The notes beneath the pieces are model-generated. The model ran no database searches. It was not told the DNA's origin and saw nothing but the letters and a program-made list of their open reading frames with translations. Shown one piece after another: positions 46,379 through 54,692 of a DNA stretch of 64,000 nt; positions within the stretch are counted from its first letter, which is position 1, and the number at the start of each line of letters is the position of its first letter. The DNA is from Streptomyces lydicus (GTDB taxonomy: Bacteria; Actinomycetota; Actinomycetes; Streptomycetales; Streptomycetaceae): positions 17,183 to 81,182 of the forward strand of contig NZ_JNZA01000041.1 of the NCBI RefSeq assembly GCF_000717345.1, in the 5' to 3' direction. The position numbers and the translations under genes were made by a program.

Positions 46379-48945
46379 GGGCCGCTCCGCTCGACGATCT
46401 CGATCTGTCCGAACCGGGGGCGACGGGGGTCGCTGTCGCAGCGCAGCGTTTCGCGCTCCGACGCCCGGATCCGTCCGGCGGCCAGGTTGGCCCGGTGCTC
46501 CGCCTCGCCCGCGCCCAGCCGGGCGAAGCGCTGCACGTCCACCAGGGCCGTTCCGACCACGGCCATCGCCGCGCCGACCAGGTCGCTCAGCAGGAGGGGC
46601 CGACCCAGGGCGAGCCGGTCCGGGTGGAAGAAGCCTCGGCCGCCGGCGGGGAGCACGGCTGCCGACAGCGCCGTGCGCAGTTGGCGTGCGACCGTCTCGG
46701 CGAGGTGTCCCCGGCCCGGGCAGAAGGCGATCCGCAGGTCCAGTGGGACGACGACCGCGCGGGCGAGCTCCACTTCAACTCCGGCCGTTCGCCGGGTGTC
46801 GAGCAGGCCGGCGAGGCCGGGGGCGAACGAGTCCGCGCCGTCCTCGACGTCCACGACGACCTGCTGGACGTGCCAGGAGCCGGCCCACCGTGACCGGGAG
46901 GCGGCCCTGCGGACGCCCTGGGCGCCGAGGGCGACGGCGGTGTAGTCGGCGGCGGTGACGGCCCGTCGGCGCAGGTGGAAGGTGTTCGAGGCCAGTTCCC
47001 TGACCTCGGGCAGCGGCTGCGGATCGGTGCCGCCAGAGGCGGCCAGCGGGTTGGTGACGGCGATCCCGTCGAGCAGCGTGCCGTCGGGCAGGGGCAGCAG
47101 GGTGGTGAGCGTGTCCGGTCCGGTGTTGCCCGCCGTGCCGCCGCCGAGCCGGTAGCGGGCGGTCAGCACCGCGCCGGGCCCGGGCCGCCGTCCGGTGGTG
47201 CCGTCGCCGAAACGCAGCCGGACCGTGCGGTCGGCTTCCGGCTCGGCGACGAACAGCGCTGCCCCGCAGCCGCTGCCGATCAGGTCCGGGCTGGCCGTCC
47301 AGCGCAGGGTGCCGTCGTCGAGCAGGAGTTGGGCGACGGCCTCGCGTGGATCAGGGCGCAGGGCCTCCGTCGCGCTGCGCCAGCCACGGCTGGTTGCCGT
47401 GTCGCCGACCGGGGCCGGGTCGGCGGGCGCTGCCCAGGCGAGGCCCGGCCGGCGAAGCACTGGGCGGTAGGCGCCGTCGGCGACCGACGGCGGATCGAGG
47501 TGTTGTCCGGTGAGCGAGGCGCCGTGGTCGGCGAGGACGACGTTGGCGAACGCCACGGTCGTCGGCCGTGGGTCGGTCGGGTCAGGGGTGGAAACCCTCA
47601 GCTCCACCGGCAGCGCGTCGCCTTCGTGCCAGTGCAGTTCGAGGACGCGCCGGGTGGCCAGGAGCGTGTCGACGCGTTCGGCCGGGTCGCGGTCCAGGCG
47701 CACCGCGCAGCGGCGGGCCGGATCGCCGTCGGCTGTCCCGCCCAAGGCGCCGACGTCGACCAGGAGCAGGACGTCACCCGCTCGCAGACCGGGGTCGGCG
47801 TCCGCCGGCACCGCCACGAAGGCCGACGTGGCGCCGACCGGCAGGGTGACCTCCCGGGCGCCCCAGGCGTGCAGTGGGAGACGGTTGCGGTCGCGGCTGA
47901 GCCGGGCAGCGGCGCAGGTTTCGAACACGACGGCGCCGGCACCGGCCGCCTCCGCCACCGGGGGCGGCCGTCGACCGGGCGCGGACCCACGGTCGGCGAC
48001 CGCGCTGCCGCGCGGCAGGTCCGTCGTCGTCGGGGTGTCGAACGTCAGCCAGGTACGGGCCGAACAACCCTCGTGCATCCGGTGGTCGAGGAGTCGGGCG
48101 TGTCGGCGGACGGATGTCCGCAGGCGGGCAGTGCTCAGGTAGGCCTCGGTGGCGATGGCGTCCTGACGGTAGGCCAGCCGGTCGCCGAGGTAGGCGAACA
48201 GTTCGATGAGGGTGATCCCGATGTCGGCCGGCGAGCGGTCCGTCCAGTCCGGCAGCAGCACGCTCAACCGGTCCAGCAGTCGGGTGCGCAGGCCCTCGTA
48301 GTCCCGGGCGAGGTAGTCGAGGACGGGGGAGGCGGCGGTCCCGGGCGCGTCGTCGGGCGTTCGGCAGTCCAGCTCGACGGGGCAGTCCGCACCGAAGTCC
48401 AGCGGGATCTGTGCGAGCGGTCCGTCGATTCCCTGGGGCGTGCCCGTGCCGTCCTCGCCGACCAGAGCGAGCGTGTGGACCGACCGGCCGCCGCCTTCGG
48501 TCCGCACGACGAGGACGCGGCTGCGGACCCCGGCCGGGACGGCGTCGTCCACCTGCCGTCGGTCGTCCCCTGTCACGCCCGGCAATGGGTCCGGGCCGGT
48601 CACTTCCTCCGCCGAGTAAGCCCAGAGCACCCGGGCCGGGTCGGCCATCGGGTCGTTGCCGGCGCCGTCGGCCAGGACGATCCGGTCCCGGGCGGCACCT
48701 CCGGTGATCCAGGCGGGCACCGGTCCTTGGACGAGGTGTACGGCCAGGGTCCGCTGCTGCGAGGTGCCGGGGCGGCCGGGCTCGGCGGGCCGCCCGGGCA
48801 GCACCTCGACGAAGTCGATCCCGTCGAGGCCTCGGGCTGCCGCGATTAGGGCCTTCCGGGCGTCCCGGTCGAGGCCCGCGACCGGCGAGAAGCCGACGGG
48901 CTGCCCGGCTGCCCGCGCCTGGGGACGTCCGTGGGCGTCGGTCAC
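46375..48945 (-). CDS. J-like baseplate wedge protein (first copy)
   Basis: An 856-residue protein from GTG 48945, which overlaps the gp25-like stop. A variable N-terminal ~270 residues is followed by the conserved segment DRSPADIGITLIELFAYLGD and RLAYRQDAIATEAYLSTARL, diagnostic of Afp11/gp6-type baseplate proteins. The C-terminal core LRRRAVTAADYTAVALGAQG is also typical. It should form the baseplate ring around the hub. Confidence 0.85.
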   Translation of the reverse strand: MTDAHGRPQARAAGQPVGFSPVAGLDRDARKALIAAARGLDGIDFVEVLPGRPAEPGRPGTSQQRTLAVHLVQGPVPAWITGGAARDRIVLADGAGNDPMADPARVLWAYSAEEVTGPDPLPGVTGDDRRQVDDAVPAGVRSRVLVVRTEGGGRSVHTLALVGEDGTGTPQGIDGPLAQIPLDFGADCPVELDCRTPDDAPGTAASPVLDYLARDYEGLRTRLLDRLSVLLPDWTDRSPADIGITLIELFAYLGDRLAYRQDAIATEAYLSTARLRTSVRRHARLLDHRMHEGCSARTWLTFDTPTTTDLPRGSAVADRGSAPGRRPPPVAEAAGAGAVVFETCAAARLSRDRNRLPLHAWGAREVTLPVGATSAFVAVPADADPGLRAGDVLLLVDVGALGGTADGDPARRCAVRLDRDPAERVDTLLATRRVLELHWHEGDALPVELRVSTPDPTDPRPTTVAFANVVLADHGASLTGQHLDPPSVADGAYRPVLRRPGLAWAAPADPAPVGDTATSRGWRSATEALRPDPREAVAQLLLDDGTLRWTASPDLIGSGCGAALFVAEPEADRTVRLRFGDGTTGRRPGPGAVLTARYRLGGGTAGNTGPDTLTTLLPLPDGTLLDGIAVTNPLAASGGTDPQPLPEVRELASNTFHLRRRAVTAADYTAVALGAQGVRRAASRSRWAGSWHVQQVVVDVEDGADSFAPGLAGLLDTRRTAGVEVELARAVVVPLDLRIAFCPGRGHLAETVARQLRTALSAAVLPAGGRGFFHPDRLALGRPLLLSDLVGAAMAVVGTALVDVQRFARLGAGEAEHRANLAAGRIRASERETLRCDSDPRRPRFGQIEIVERSGP

Positions 48946-49319
48946 GGGGCACCACTCCCCCCGCTCACCCGCAGCACCTTGCTCTCCCCCGACGGGCTGC
49001 CGGGTCTCAGCGCGGTGTACACCACGGTGACCGACAGCACGGCGTCCTGTGCCTCCACGGTAATGTCGTCGAGTCTGAGCAAGTCGCCGAGCCACTGCTG
49101 GACCGCGGCCTGGACGAGGGCCTGCGTGCCGCGGGCGAGTTCGTCGTTGCCCGGGGCGAAGACCATCCGGTCGACCCCGGCGCCGAAGTCCGGGCGGTTC
49201 ACCCGCTCACCGGGCCGGGTGAACAGCACCGCCTCGATCAGCCCGCGCAGATACTCCTCGTCGTCGACCAGCGCGAGGCGGCCCCGGGTGTCCAGGCGCA
49301 GCGGGAATCCCAGGTGCAT
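48942..49319 (-). CDS. gp25-like baseplate protein (Afp9-like)
   Basis: A 125-residue protein of the phage T4 gp25 / lysozyme-like fold family: MHLGFPLRLDTRGRLALVDD, then FTRPGERVNRPDFGAGVDRM with the conserved ExxxR/PDFG region. gp25 links the sheath to the wedge and starts sheath polymerisation. ATG 49319 shares its A with the upstream stop; GTG 49322 is an equally possible start. Confidence 0.88.
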   Translation of the reverse strand: MHLGFPLRLDTRGRLALVDDEEYLRGLIEAVLFTRPGERVNRPDFGAGVDRMVFAPGNDELARGTQALVQAAVQQWLGDLLRLDDITVEAQDAVLSVTVVYTALRPGSPSGESKVLRVSGGSGAP

Positions 49320-49633
49320 CACACCCCCCGTACTCGGGCCTGGACGGTGGTGACGAACAGGGGTCCGCCCGTGGGGATGCAGACGGCCGTGCCGCCCTGG
49401 ATCACCAGCGGCAGGCCGAGCGACCGGATGCGGCTGGTGCCCGCCGTCCACTGCCCGGTCGCGCACGGCAGGGTGCCCGGGGCCGGGGCGCACCCCGCGA
49501 CCGCCCACGGCGGTCCCACCACGACGGTGGCGCGCCCCGAGACCTTGACGCGCGGGTTCAGGACGGTGGGGGTGGCCCGGCCGGCGTGGAGGCAGATCGT
49601 GACGGCGCCGTCATGGGCCAGGTATCCAGGCAT
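49319..49633 (-). CDS. PAAR-like spike tip protein (Afp10-like)
   Basis: A 104-residue protein. MPGYLAHDGAVTICLHAGRA, the cysteines in GCAPAPGTLPCATGQW and the ending GLPLVIQGGTAVCIPTGGPL give a PAAR-like / DUF4280-type beta-prism pattern that sharpens the spike. ATG 49633 follows GGAGGTGA at ideal spacing. It lies between spike and wedge genes, as in other contractile systems. Confidence 0.8.
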   Translation of the reverse strand: MPGYLAHDGAVTICLHAGRATPTVLNPRVKVSGRATVVVGPPWAVAGCAPAPGTLPCATGQWTAGTSRIRSLGLPLVIQGGTAVCIPTGGPLFVTTVQARVRGV

Positions 49634-50127
49634 CAGGTCACCTCCAGAGCGCCGTTGTTCACCGAGACGGTGGGCCCGCTGAGCTTCACATCGGCCGGTC
49701 CCGCCGACAGCTCCAGTCCCTCGCCGGTGCAGGAGATCCGCACGGGAACGGCCGCGGCCGGTGGGCCGACCTCGATGGTGAACCCGCCGCCCGGGAGGTC
49801 GCTGAGCGTGACCGTCACGGCTTCTGTCTTCCACATCTTGACCCCGGGCAGGGCCCCGGCGGCGGGCGCCTCGCCGGTGCCCCAGAAGCATCCGGCCAGG
49901 ATCGGCCGGTCCGGATCACCCGCCTCGAACTCGACCCACACGTTGGCGCCGGTCGGCGGTACGGCGAACAGACCCACATCGGGGCCGGCGTACGGCACGC
50001 AGGGCTCGGCCCAGGAGAGCCGGCCGGTGCCGAGCACGGCCGGGACGCTGACCTGCACCCGCCCCCGCATCAGGGGATCCGTGTTCGCGGTGACCTTCCC
50101 CCGGTACTTCCCGTAGAACCTGGTCAC
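49633..50127 (-). CDS. Central spike protein, gpV/gp5 OB-fold type
   Basis: A 164-residue protein. FYGKYRGKVTANTDPLMRGR, then VQVSVP and WAEPCVPYAGPDVGLFAVPP form the OB-fold of phage baseplate assembly protein V. GANVWVEFEAGDPDRPILAG is the hallmark stretch, and a short beta-helical tail follows. GTG 50127 has GGAGGAGG upstream. It binds the hub (gene at 50165) and carries the PAAR tip. Confidence 0.88.
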   Translation of the reverse strand: MTRFYGKYRGKVTANTDPLMRGRVQVSVPAVLGTGRLSWAEPCVPYAGPDVGLFAVPPTGANVWVEFEAGDPDRPILAGCFWGTGEAPAAGALPGVKMWKTEAVTVTLSDLPGGGFTIEVGPPAAAVPVRISCTGEGLELSAGPADVKLSGPTVSVNNGALEVT

Positions 50128-50164
50128 ACTCGCCTCCTCCGGTCGCCGCCCGGCCCGCCCGTCG

Positions 50165-51307
50165 TCATGGCAGCACCACCGGAACCGTCGAACCGTGGCC
50201 GTCCCGGGCCAGGACGAAACGCTGGGTGTAGGACCCGGGTTCGAGGGCGTGCTCGACGCTGCGGACGTACCACAGGCCGTCGTGCGACCAGCCGGCCCCG
50301 CGCACGCCGACCAGGGCCCGCGGGCGGAGCACGTCGCCGTAGCGCTCGCCATCGGCCTCGCCCTCGGCCACCACGGCGTCGGCGGACCGGTCCACCCGCG
50401 CTCGGGCCCGGGAGAACGCGCCGATCACGTCCACGCCGCTGTCGCGGACCTCGCGCCGCCGCCGGACGTCCGCCTGGTGCCGCAGCCAAAGCGGGACGAC
50501 AGCCAGGGGTTCGAGGAGGCTGCCGGACACCGCCACCGGGACCTGGGCTCCGGTCCTCGGGTCTTGGACGGCGCCGTCGATGAGGACCGGAGCGAGCGCG
50601 TCGGTGCGAAAGCGGATCTGGCGGACGTTGGTATCCGGGCCGAGACTCACCGACAGGCAACGTTGTGGCGCGCCCGTGCGCACCGGGGGTCCCCAGTAGA
50701 AGCGGCTCGTCCCGGGTGTCGGGCCGGGGATCACACAGGTGACGAAGCCGTGCCGCCGGGCTAGTTCGGTCAGGTGACCCAGGTCTGTGGCGTGCTGGGT
50801 GGGGACGCGTTCCAGCGGCAGGGCGGGCTCGGTGTCCGCGGGCCGGACGGCCATGGGGATGATCCCGTCGGCTGCGTACGGGGCGAGGATCGCCAGGGCC
50901 TGCTGGTGGTCGTCGAGGGCCGGGTACTCCGCGTCGGCCTCGACGCGGTCCAGCAGATAGGAGACGTCCTCGCCGGTGACGGTGAGGGAGGCCGTCCCCG
51001 GCCCGTCCCCCGGAGTCAGTTCCACGGCGGTGATGACGCCGTCGAACAGGACCTTTGGCACCGCGCCGACGGCGAGGACGAGGATCACCCGGGCGAATGG
51101 CGTGATCGGCCCCGCCGCCAGAACCGGCGTGTCGCGCAGGGCGGGAAGCCCCGAACGGCCCGCGTCGAAGGTGAGCGTGAACGCCGACCGCTGCGCGTCG
51201 CTCTCGAGCACCCGGACGGACCGCAGCCGCTGCGTGAGATCGGCGGGCAACGGCACGGGGATCGTCGCCCCCATCAGGACGGTCAGGCGCAGGCTGGACA
51301 GTGACAC
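50165..51307 (-). CDS. Baseplate hub protein, gpD/gp27 type
   Basis: A 380-residue protein of the late control gene D / gp27 fold. RSAFTLTFDAGRSGLPALRD, then VLFDGVITAVELTPG and LTELARRHGFVTCVIPGPTP are characteristic of hub proteins; the two tube-like barrels form the trimeric hub on which the inner tube grows. GTG 51307 is 4 bp after the LysM gene stop. Spike and hub are separate genes here, not a fused VgrG. Confidence 0.85.
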   Translation of the reverse strand: MSLSSLRLTVLMGATIPVPLPADLTQRLRSVRVLESDAQRSAFTLTFDAGRSGLPALRDTPVLAAGPITPFARVILVLAVGAVPKVLFDGVITAVELTPGDGPGTASLTVTGEDVSYLLDRVEADAEYPALDDHQQALAILAPYAADGIIPMAVRPADTEPALPLERVPTQHATDLGHLTELARRHGFVTCVIPGPTPGTSRFYWGPPVRTGAPQRCLSVSLGPDTNVRQIRFRTDALAPVLIDGAVQDPRTGAQVPVAVSGSLLEPLAVVPLWLRHQADVRRRREVRDSGVDVIGAFSRARARVDRSADAVVAEGEADGERYGDVLRPRALVGVRGAGWSHDGLWYVRSVEHALEPGSYTQRFVLARDGHGSTVPVVLP

Positions 51308-51311
51308 CCGA

Positions 51312-51611
51312 TCAGACCTCCGGGGTGGGGATCTGCAGCAGGAGGCCCTCCGGCGCGGCGCCGATCAGGTCGTGCAGGGCGAGTCCTGGATTGGCGTCGG
51401 CCACCCACCAGTAGGCGAGCGGGTCGCCGAGATAGCGGGCGGTCACCGTGTCGAGCCGGTCACCCGCGATGACCAGATGGGTCGCGAGCGGCCGTCCGGG
51501 CGCGGGCGCCGTCGGCCGGTCCTGGCGCAGGTAACGCACCTGCCGCTCGGTGCCGTCGGCGTCGCGCACCGTGGCCACCGCGACCCCGGCACCGTCGTAC
51601 CTGCCCGCCAC
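51312..51611 (-). CDS. Small LysM-domain protein
   Basis: A 99-residue protein. Its second half (VIAGDRLDTVTARYLGDPLA, then YWWVADANPGLALHDLIGAA) is a LysM-like fold as found at the hub-tube interface of eCIS (the C-terminal part of Afp7) and T4 gp53. It has no signal peptide, so it acts inside the particle rather than on cell-wall peptidoglycan. GTG 51611 is 1 bp after the previous stop. Confidence 0.8.
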   Translation of the reverse strand: MAGRYDGAGVAVATVRDADGTERQVRYLRQDRPTAPAPGRPLATHLVIAGDRLDTVTARYLGDPLAYWWVADANPGLALHDLIGAAPEGLLLQIPTPEV

Positions 51612-51612
51612 G

Positions 51613-52266
51613 TCAGCCCGCCACGGTGCCGGTCACGGCCGAGACCGCCCCGGAGACACCGGCCACCACGGCCATCGCCTCCTTCATCACCTGGTGCACC
51701 AGGAAGAGCGCGTACCCGGGGCTGCCCACCGGCAGGTCGTCGTAGGAGAGGACCTGCGCCGACAGGTCCACGGAGGCACGGGTGGGAAAGAGGTCGGGGG
51801 TGAAGGCGTGTTCGGTGATGCCGAAGCTCTGGATCCGCACCGGAACCGCGCGGCCCGGCCCCCAGACCAGCACGGCGAGAGGGCTCTCCGGCGGCACGAT
51901 CTCCAGGGTGCCGACCGCGAGCAGCGCGGCGTTCGCGACCACTTGTGCGGTACTCGGGTACAACAGCATCTCCAGCGCGGCGAGCTGGGGGGCGATACCG
52001 ACGGCCGCCACCGGGTCGCCCTGCTCCATTTGATCGGCGGCGTCGACCTCGACGGTCATGGTCACCGTCTCCACGGGCGCTCCCGTCGTGCGACGGGCGT
52101 CGGAGGCCCTGCCGGACGCGGTCGCACGCGGCTGCAGACTGCGCGTCATCCGGTCGGGGTTGTACTGGAAGACGACGAGACGGGAGAGCGGGCTGTCGGG
52201 ATCCACCTGGACGATGGCCCCGCACAAGACCCTCGGACTGCCCGGAAAGCTCCTCATGGGCGTCAC
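51613..52266 (-). CDS. eCIS tube-adaptor protein (CIS_tube, Afp7-like)
   Basis: A 217-residue protein. The N-terminal VVFQYNPDRMTRSLQPR and the following region match the CIS tube/adaptor family that joins hub and tube. With the next gene it reconstitutes the two halves of Afp7 as separate proteins. The start is ambiguous: GTG 52266 (GAGG upstream) or ATG 52257 (AAGG upstream). It is the first gene of the leftward operon; its promoter should lie within 52267-52360, where I see no clear boxes. Confidence 0.8.
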   Translation of the reverse strand: MTPMRSFPGSPRVLCGAIVQVDPDSPLSRLVVFQYNPDRMTRSLQPRATASGRASDARRTTGAPVETVTMTVEVDAADQMEQGDPVAAVGIAPQLAALEMLLYPSTAQVVANAALLAVGTLEIVPPESPLAVLVWGPGRAVPVRIQSFGITEHAFTPDLFPTRASVDLSAQVLSYDDLPVGSPGYALFLVHQVMKEAMAVVAGVSGAVSAVTGTVAG

Positions 52267-52366
52267 CTTCAGTCCTCGCCGTCACCCCGGCGTCACGCAC
52301 GCGTCACAGCACCGGCGGCTCGCTGCGGAGCCGAGGCGATCGCAAGCGACCCGCCGACGGACTATT

Positions 52367-52395
52367 TTGACAGAAAGTGTTTATAGCATCACAAT
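52367..52395 (+). promoter_or_regulatory. Sigma-70-like promoter of the SARP regulator gene
   Basis: TTGACA at 52367-52372 is followed by a 17-base spacer and CACAAT at 52390-52395, in a locally AT-rich patch. Transcription would start near 52402, giving a ~35-base leader with GAGAGGGAG before the ATG at 52437. Confidence 0.6.
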
Positions 52396-52436
52396 CTGCG
52401 AGAAAGCGGCCGCCTCGTGGAGAGGGAGCAGACGGC

Positions 52437-53255
52437 ATGCCACGCAACTCGACCGCCCATGCCACCGCACCCGGTCCTCCCGTCGCCGCGCGCGGCCGCC
52501 TCGTCACCGCACAGCCGGCCGAGCACGTGGCACTCACCCTGCTGGGCTCGTTCCGCCTGCAGATCGGGCAGATGGAGGTCTGCCTGCCCGTCAGCGCGCA
52601 GCGGCTGATGGTGATCCTTGCCCTGCGCGGGCGGCAGAGCCGCAGCCGGGTCGCCGGCACCCTGTGGCCCGAAAGCCCCGAGAGCAAAGCACTGGGCAAT
52701 CTCCGTACCGGGATCTGGCGCGTCAACCAGACCGCTCCGGGGATGGTGACGGGCATCGGCGGAGCCATCGACCTCGCCGCGCACGTCACCGTGGACGTAC
52801 GCGTCCTCGTCGAACAGACGAAGGCTCTCCTGCGGGAAGCGCCGCCCGGCGCCTCGGCCGTGCCGGAAGCCGTCGGCGACGGCGGAGAACTCCTTCCGGA
52901 CTGGGACGACGAGTGGCTCGCCCATGAGCGCGAACGGTTGCGCCAGTTACACCTCCACCTCCGGGAGACGTTCGCCGAACGGCTCGCCGAGCAGGGGAAG
53001 TTCGGGCTCGCTCTGGACGTGGCTCTCGGCGCGCTGCGCCTGGACAACCTGCGGGAGAGCGCACACCGCTCGGTCATCCGCATCCACCTCCAGGAGGGCA
53101 ACCTCAGCGAGGCACGCCGCGCCTACGCGACCTGCCGGCAAGTACTGGAGCAGGAGCTCGGCGTCTCACCGGCGCCCGAGACCACCCGGATACTCGACCG
53201 CACCGACGATCGCTTCGAACCCACCCGCATCCGCCGGAAAGTGGTGCAGAGATGA
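52437..53255 (+). CDS. SARP/BTAD-type transcriptional regulator
   Basis: A 272-residue protein. The N-terminal winged-helix-like part (VALTLLGSFRLQIGQMEVCL, then SAQRLMVILALRGRQSRSRV and AGTLWPESPESKALGNLRTG) and the BTAD domain (ERLRQLHLHLRETFAERLAE, then AGALRLDNLRES-like helices ending VLEQELGVSPAPETTRIL) match Streptomyces antibiotic regulatory proteins. It diverges from the baseplate operon and is a likely activator of the eCIS locus. It overlaps the next gene by ATGA. Confidence 0.85.
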   Translation: MPRNSTAHATAPGPPVAARGRLVTAQPAEHVALTLLGSFRLQIGQMEVCLPVSAQRLMVILALRGRQSRSRVAGTLWPESPESKALGNLRTGIWRVNQTAPGMVTGIGGAIDLAAHVTVDVRVLVEQTKALLREAPPGASAVPEAVGDGGELLPDWDDEWLAHERERLRQLHLHLRETFAERLAEQGKFGLALDVALGALRLDNLRESAHRSVIRIHLQEGNLSEARRAYATCRQVLEQELGVSPAPETTRILDRTDDRFEPTRIRRKVVQR

Positions 53256-54154
53256 ACACGCCCTTGTCCGAAAGCTCATGGCGGATCACGCCGTCGCCCA
53301 CGTCGCTCGATCCGTTCGCCAACCCGGCCACCGTGGTGTCGTTCGCGATCACGAACAACGCGGCAACTCCCTCGCAACGGAGGGGCACCATTGAGGTGCA
53401 ACCGGGCGCGGGGATGGACCTGTCCTGGTTCTCGCTGCACCGGGAGACCCGCACGTTCGCCCCGGGCGCCACCCAGACCGTCGACATCAAGGTGGCTCCG
53501 CCCGCCGGTGCGGTCGCGGGTGAGTTCAGCTTCACGTGCCTCGTCTTCGACGCCGACAATCCCGCCCTGGGAACGACCGTGGAGAGCGCGCCCGTCCTCC
53601 TGGGCGCCGGAGTCACACGCGCGAGCGTGGAGGTGCGCGCTCCCGACATCAACCGGATCTTCAATCCCACGGGTGTCCTCATGGTGCTCGAGGACCTCAC
53701 CCCGCCCATCCAGCTCGCCGGCACCACCGGAGAGGGGTTCCTCCAGTCGCGTCTGACGCCGCCTGGTGTCGCGGGAACCATCGGCGCGGGCAAGTTCCCC
53801 TACGAGTACAGCGTCGAAATGACCTCGGTCTCCGGGCCGCTGCCGGCGTCCGCTGTGCGCACGCTCAGCCTCGACTTCGGGCCCATCACGCCACTCAACT
53901 ACAACGGAGCCGGCCCGTCGGACGTCTTCGTCACCACCCAAGGGGCATTGGGGAACGTCAGGCCCGCGTCCATCACCCAGTGGAAGGACCGGCTCACCAT
54001 CGACTTCGGCATCCCGGGTGTCGCGGCCGACGAGGGCAGGAGCTTCTTCGTGGGCATCTCGTCGGACCACCCACCGCGTGACACCACGGCCCAGATCACG
54101 GACGGAGCCGGGAACGTGTACACGATCGCCGCCAAGGCGCCGGCCTTCCCCTAA
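53252..54154 (+). CDS. eCIS-linked hypothetical beta-rich protein
   Basis: A 300-residue protein coupled to the regulator gene by ATGA. It looks all-beta with two or more Ig-like units (FAITNNAATPSQRRGTIEVQ, then TQTVDIKVAPPAGAVAGEFS and GPITPLNYNGAGPSDVFVTT). No signal peptide, membrane helix or catalytic motif is seen. Its place at the end of the regulator transcript suggests a role with the particle, perhaps cargo or a partner; I cannot assign a family. Confidence 0.55.
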   Translation: MNTPLSESSWRITPSPTSLDPFANPATVVSFAITNNAATPSQRRGTIEVQPGAGMDLSWFSLHRETRTFAPGATQTVDIKVAPPAGAVAGEFSFTCLVFDADNPALGTTVESAPVLLGAGVTRASVEVRAPDINRIFNPTGVLMVLEDLTPPIQLAGTTGEGFLQSRLTPPGVAGTIGAGKFPYEYSVEMTSVSGPLPASAVRTLSLDFGPITPLNYNGAGPSDVFVTTQGALGNVRPASITQWKDRLTIDFGIPGVAADEGRSFFVGISSDHPPRDTTAQITDGAGNVYTIAAKAPAFP

Positions 54155-54335
54155 AGTCCGGCGCGGGAAGTGGTGGTCGGCGCGGCTGGATGCCTTGGTC
54201 ATGAGCGTGGACTGGTGGGTGTGAGGATGGCTTGGGTTGTGAGGTAGGCATCCAGGGCTTTGGGGGCCATGGCGACTCTGCTGCGCAATTCGCTGCGGGG
54301 GCGGGGTGGGTCCGCGATGATCGCGGGAACAACGC
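54155..54335. other. Gap between the eCIS locus and the peptidase/ABC operon
   Basis: It contains a short protein-like stretch on the minus strand (RSRVAMAPKALDAYLTTQ) that may be the tail of another lost gene. No strong terminator is seen between the converging transcripts. Confidence 0.35.
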
Positions 54336-54692
54336 GTGCTGCACATCGGCCACAAGGTCACGGGGCTGCTCCTCGCTCCGGGCGGCCATGTCGAGGACGA
54401 CCGGACGCTCCTGGCCGCGGCAGTCGATGACCGCCGCACTGCAAGTGACGTGACCGGGGAGCGTGGCACGGCTGGCGGGGTCGGCGGCGCCGTCCAGGAG
54501 GGACAACAGCCCGGCTAGGGATTCCCGCTCGTCCGGGTGCCGGGCCAGGTAAGCCTCGGCGGTCTCGCGGATGTGGGAACGGGCGAGCGGCACGTCAGCA
54601 CCTCGGGACGGCGTAGGAGGAGTGGGGTCGTCCGCGGCCGTGGGGGCGGCTGCTTCGGCGGGGCATAGTGATGTGGCGCCGGGGTCGCTCAT
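54336..54692 (-). pseudogene. NUDIX hydrolase fragment with an internal micro-inversion
   Basis: Leftward from ATG 54692, the protein reads as the N-terminus of a NUDIX family member (HIRETAEAYLARHPDERESL, then TLPGHVTCSAAVIDCRG). The part that should follow lies on the opposite strand, rightward from 54336: VLHIGHK, VTGLLLAPGGHVEDDRTLLA. Thus ~90 bp is inverted relative to the start, with a GCCGCGGC palindrome at the joint. The rest of the NUDIX box (REVxEE) is missing. Its ATG overlaps the ABC transporter stop by ATGA, so it was the last gene of that operon. Confidence 0.6.

Noticed and set aside
46975..48849. 624-codon plus-strand frame within the baseplate operon
   Set aside because: Antisense to a J-like baseplate gene with clear family motifs.
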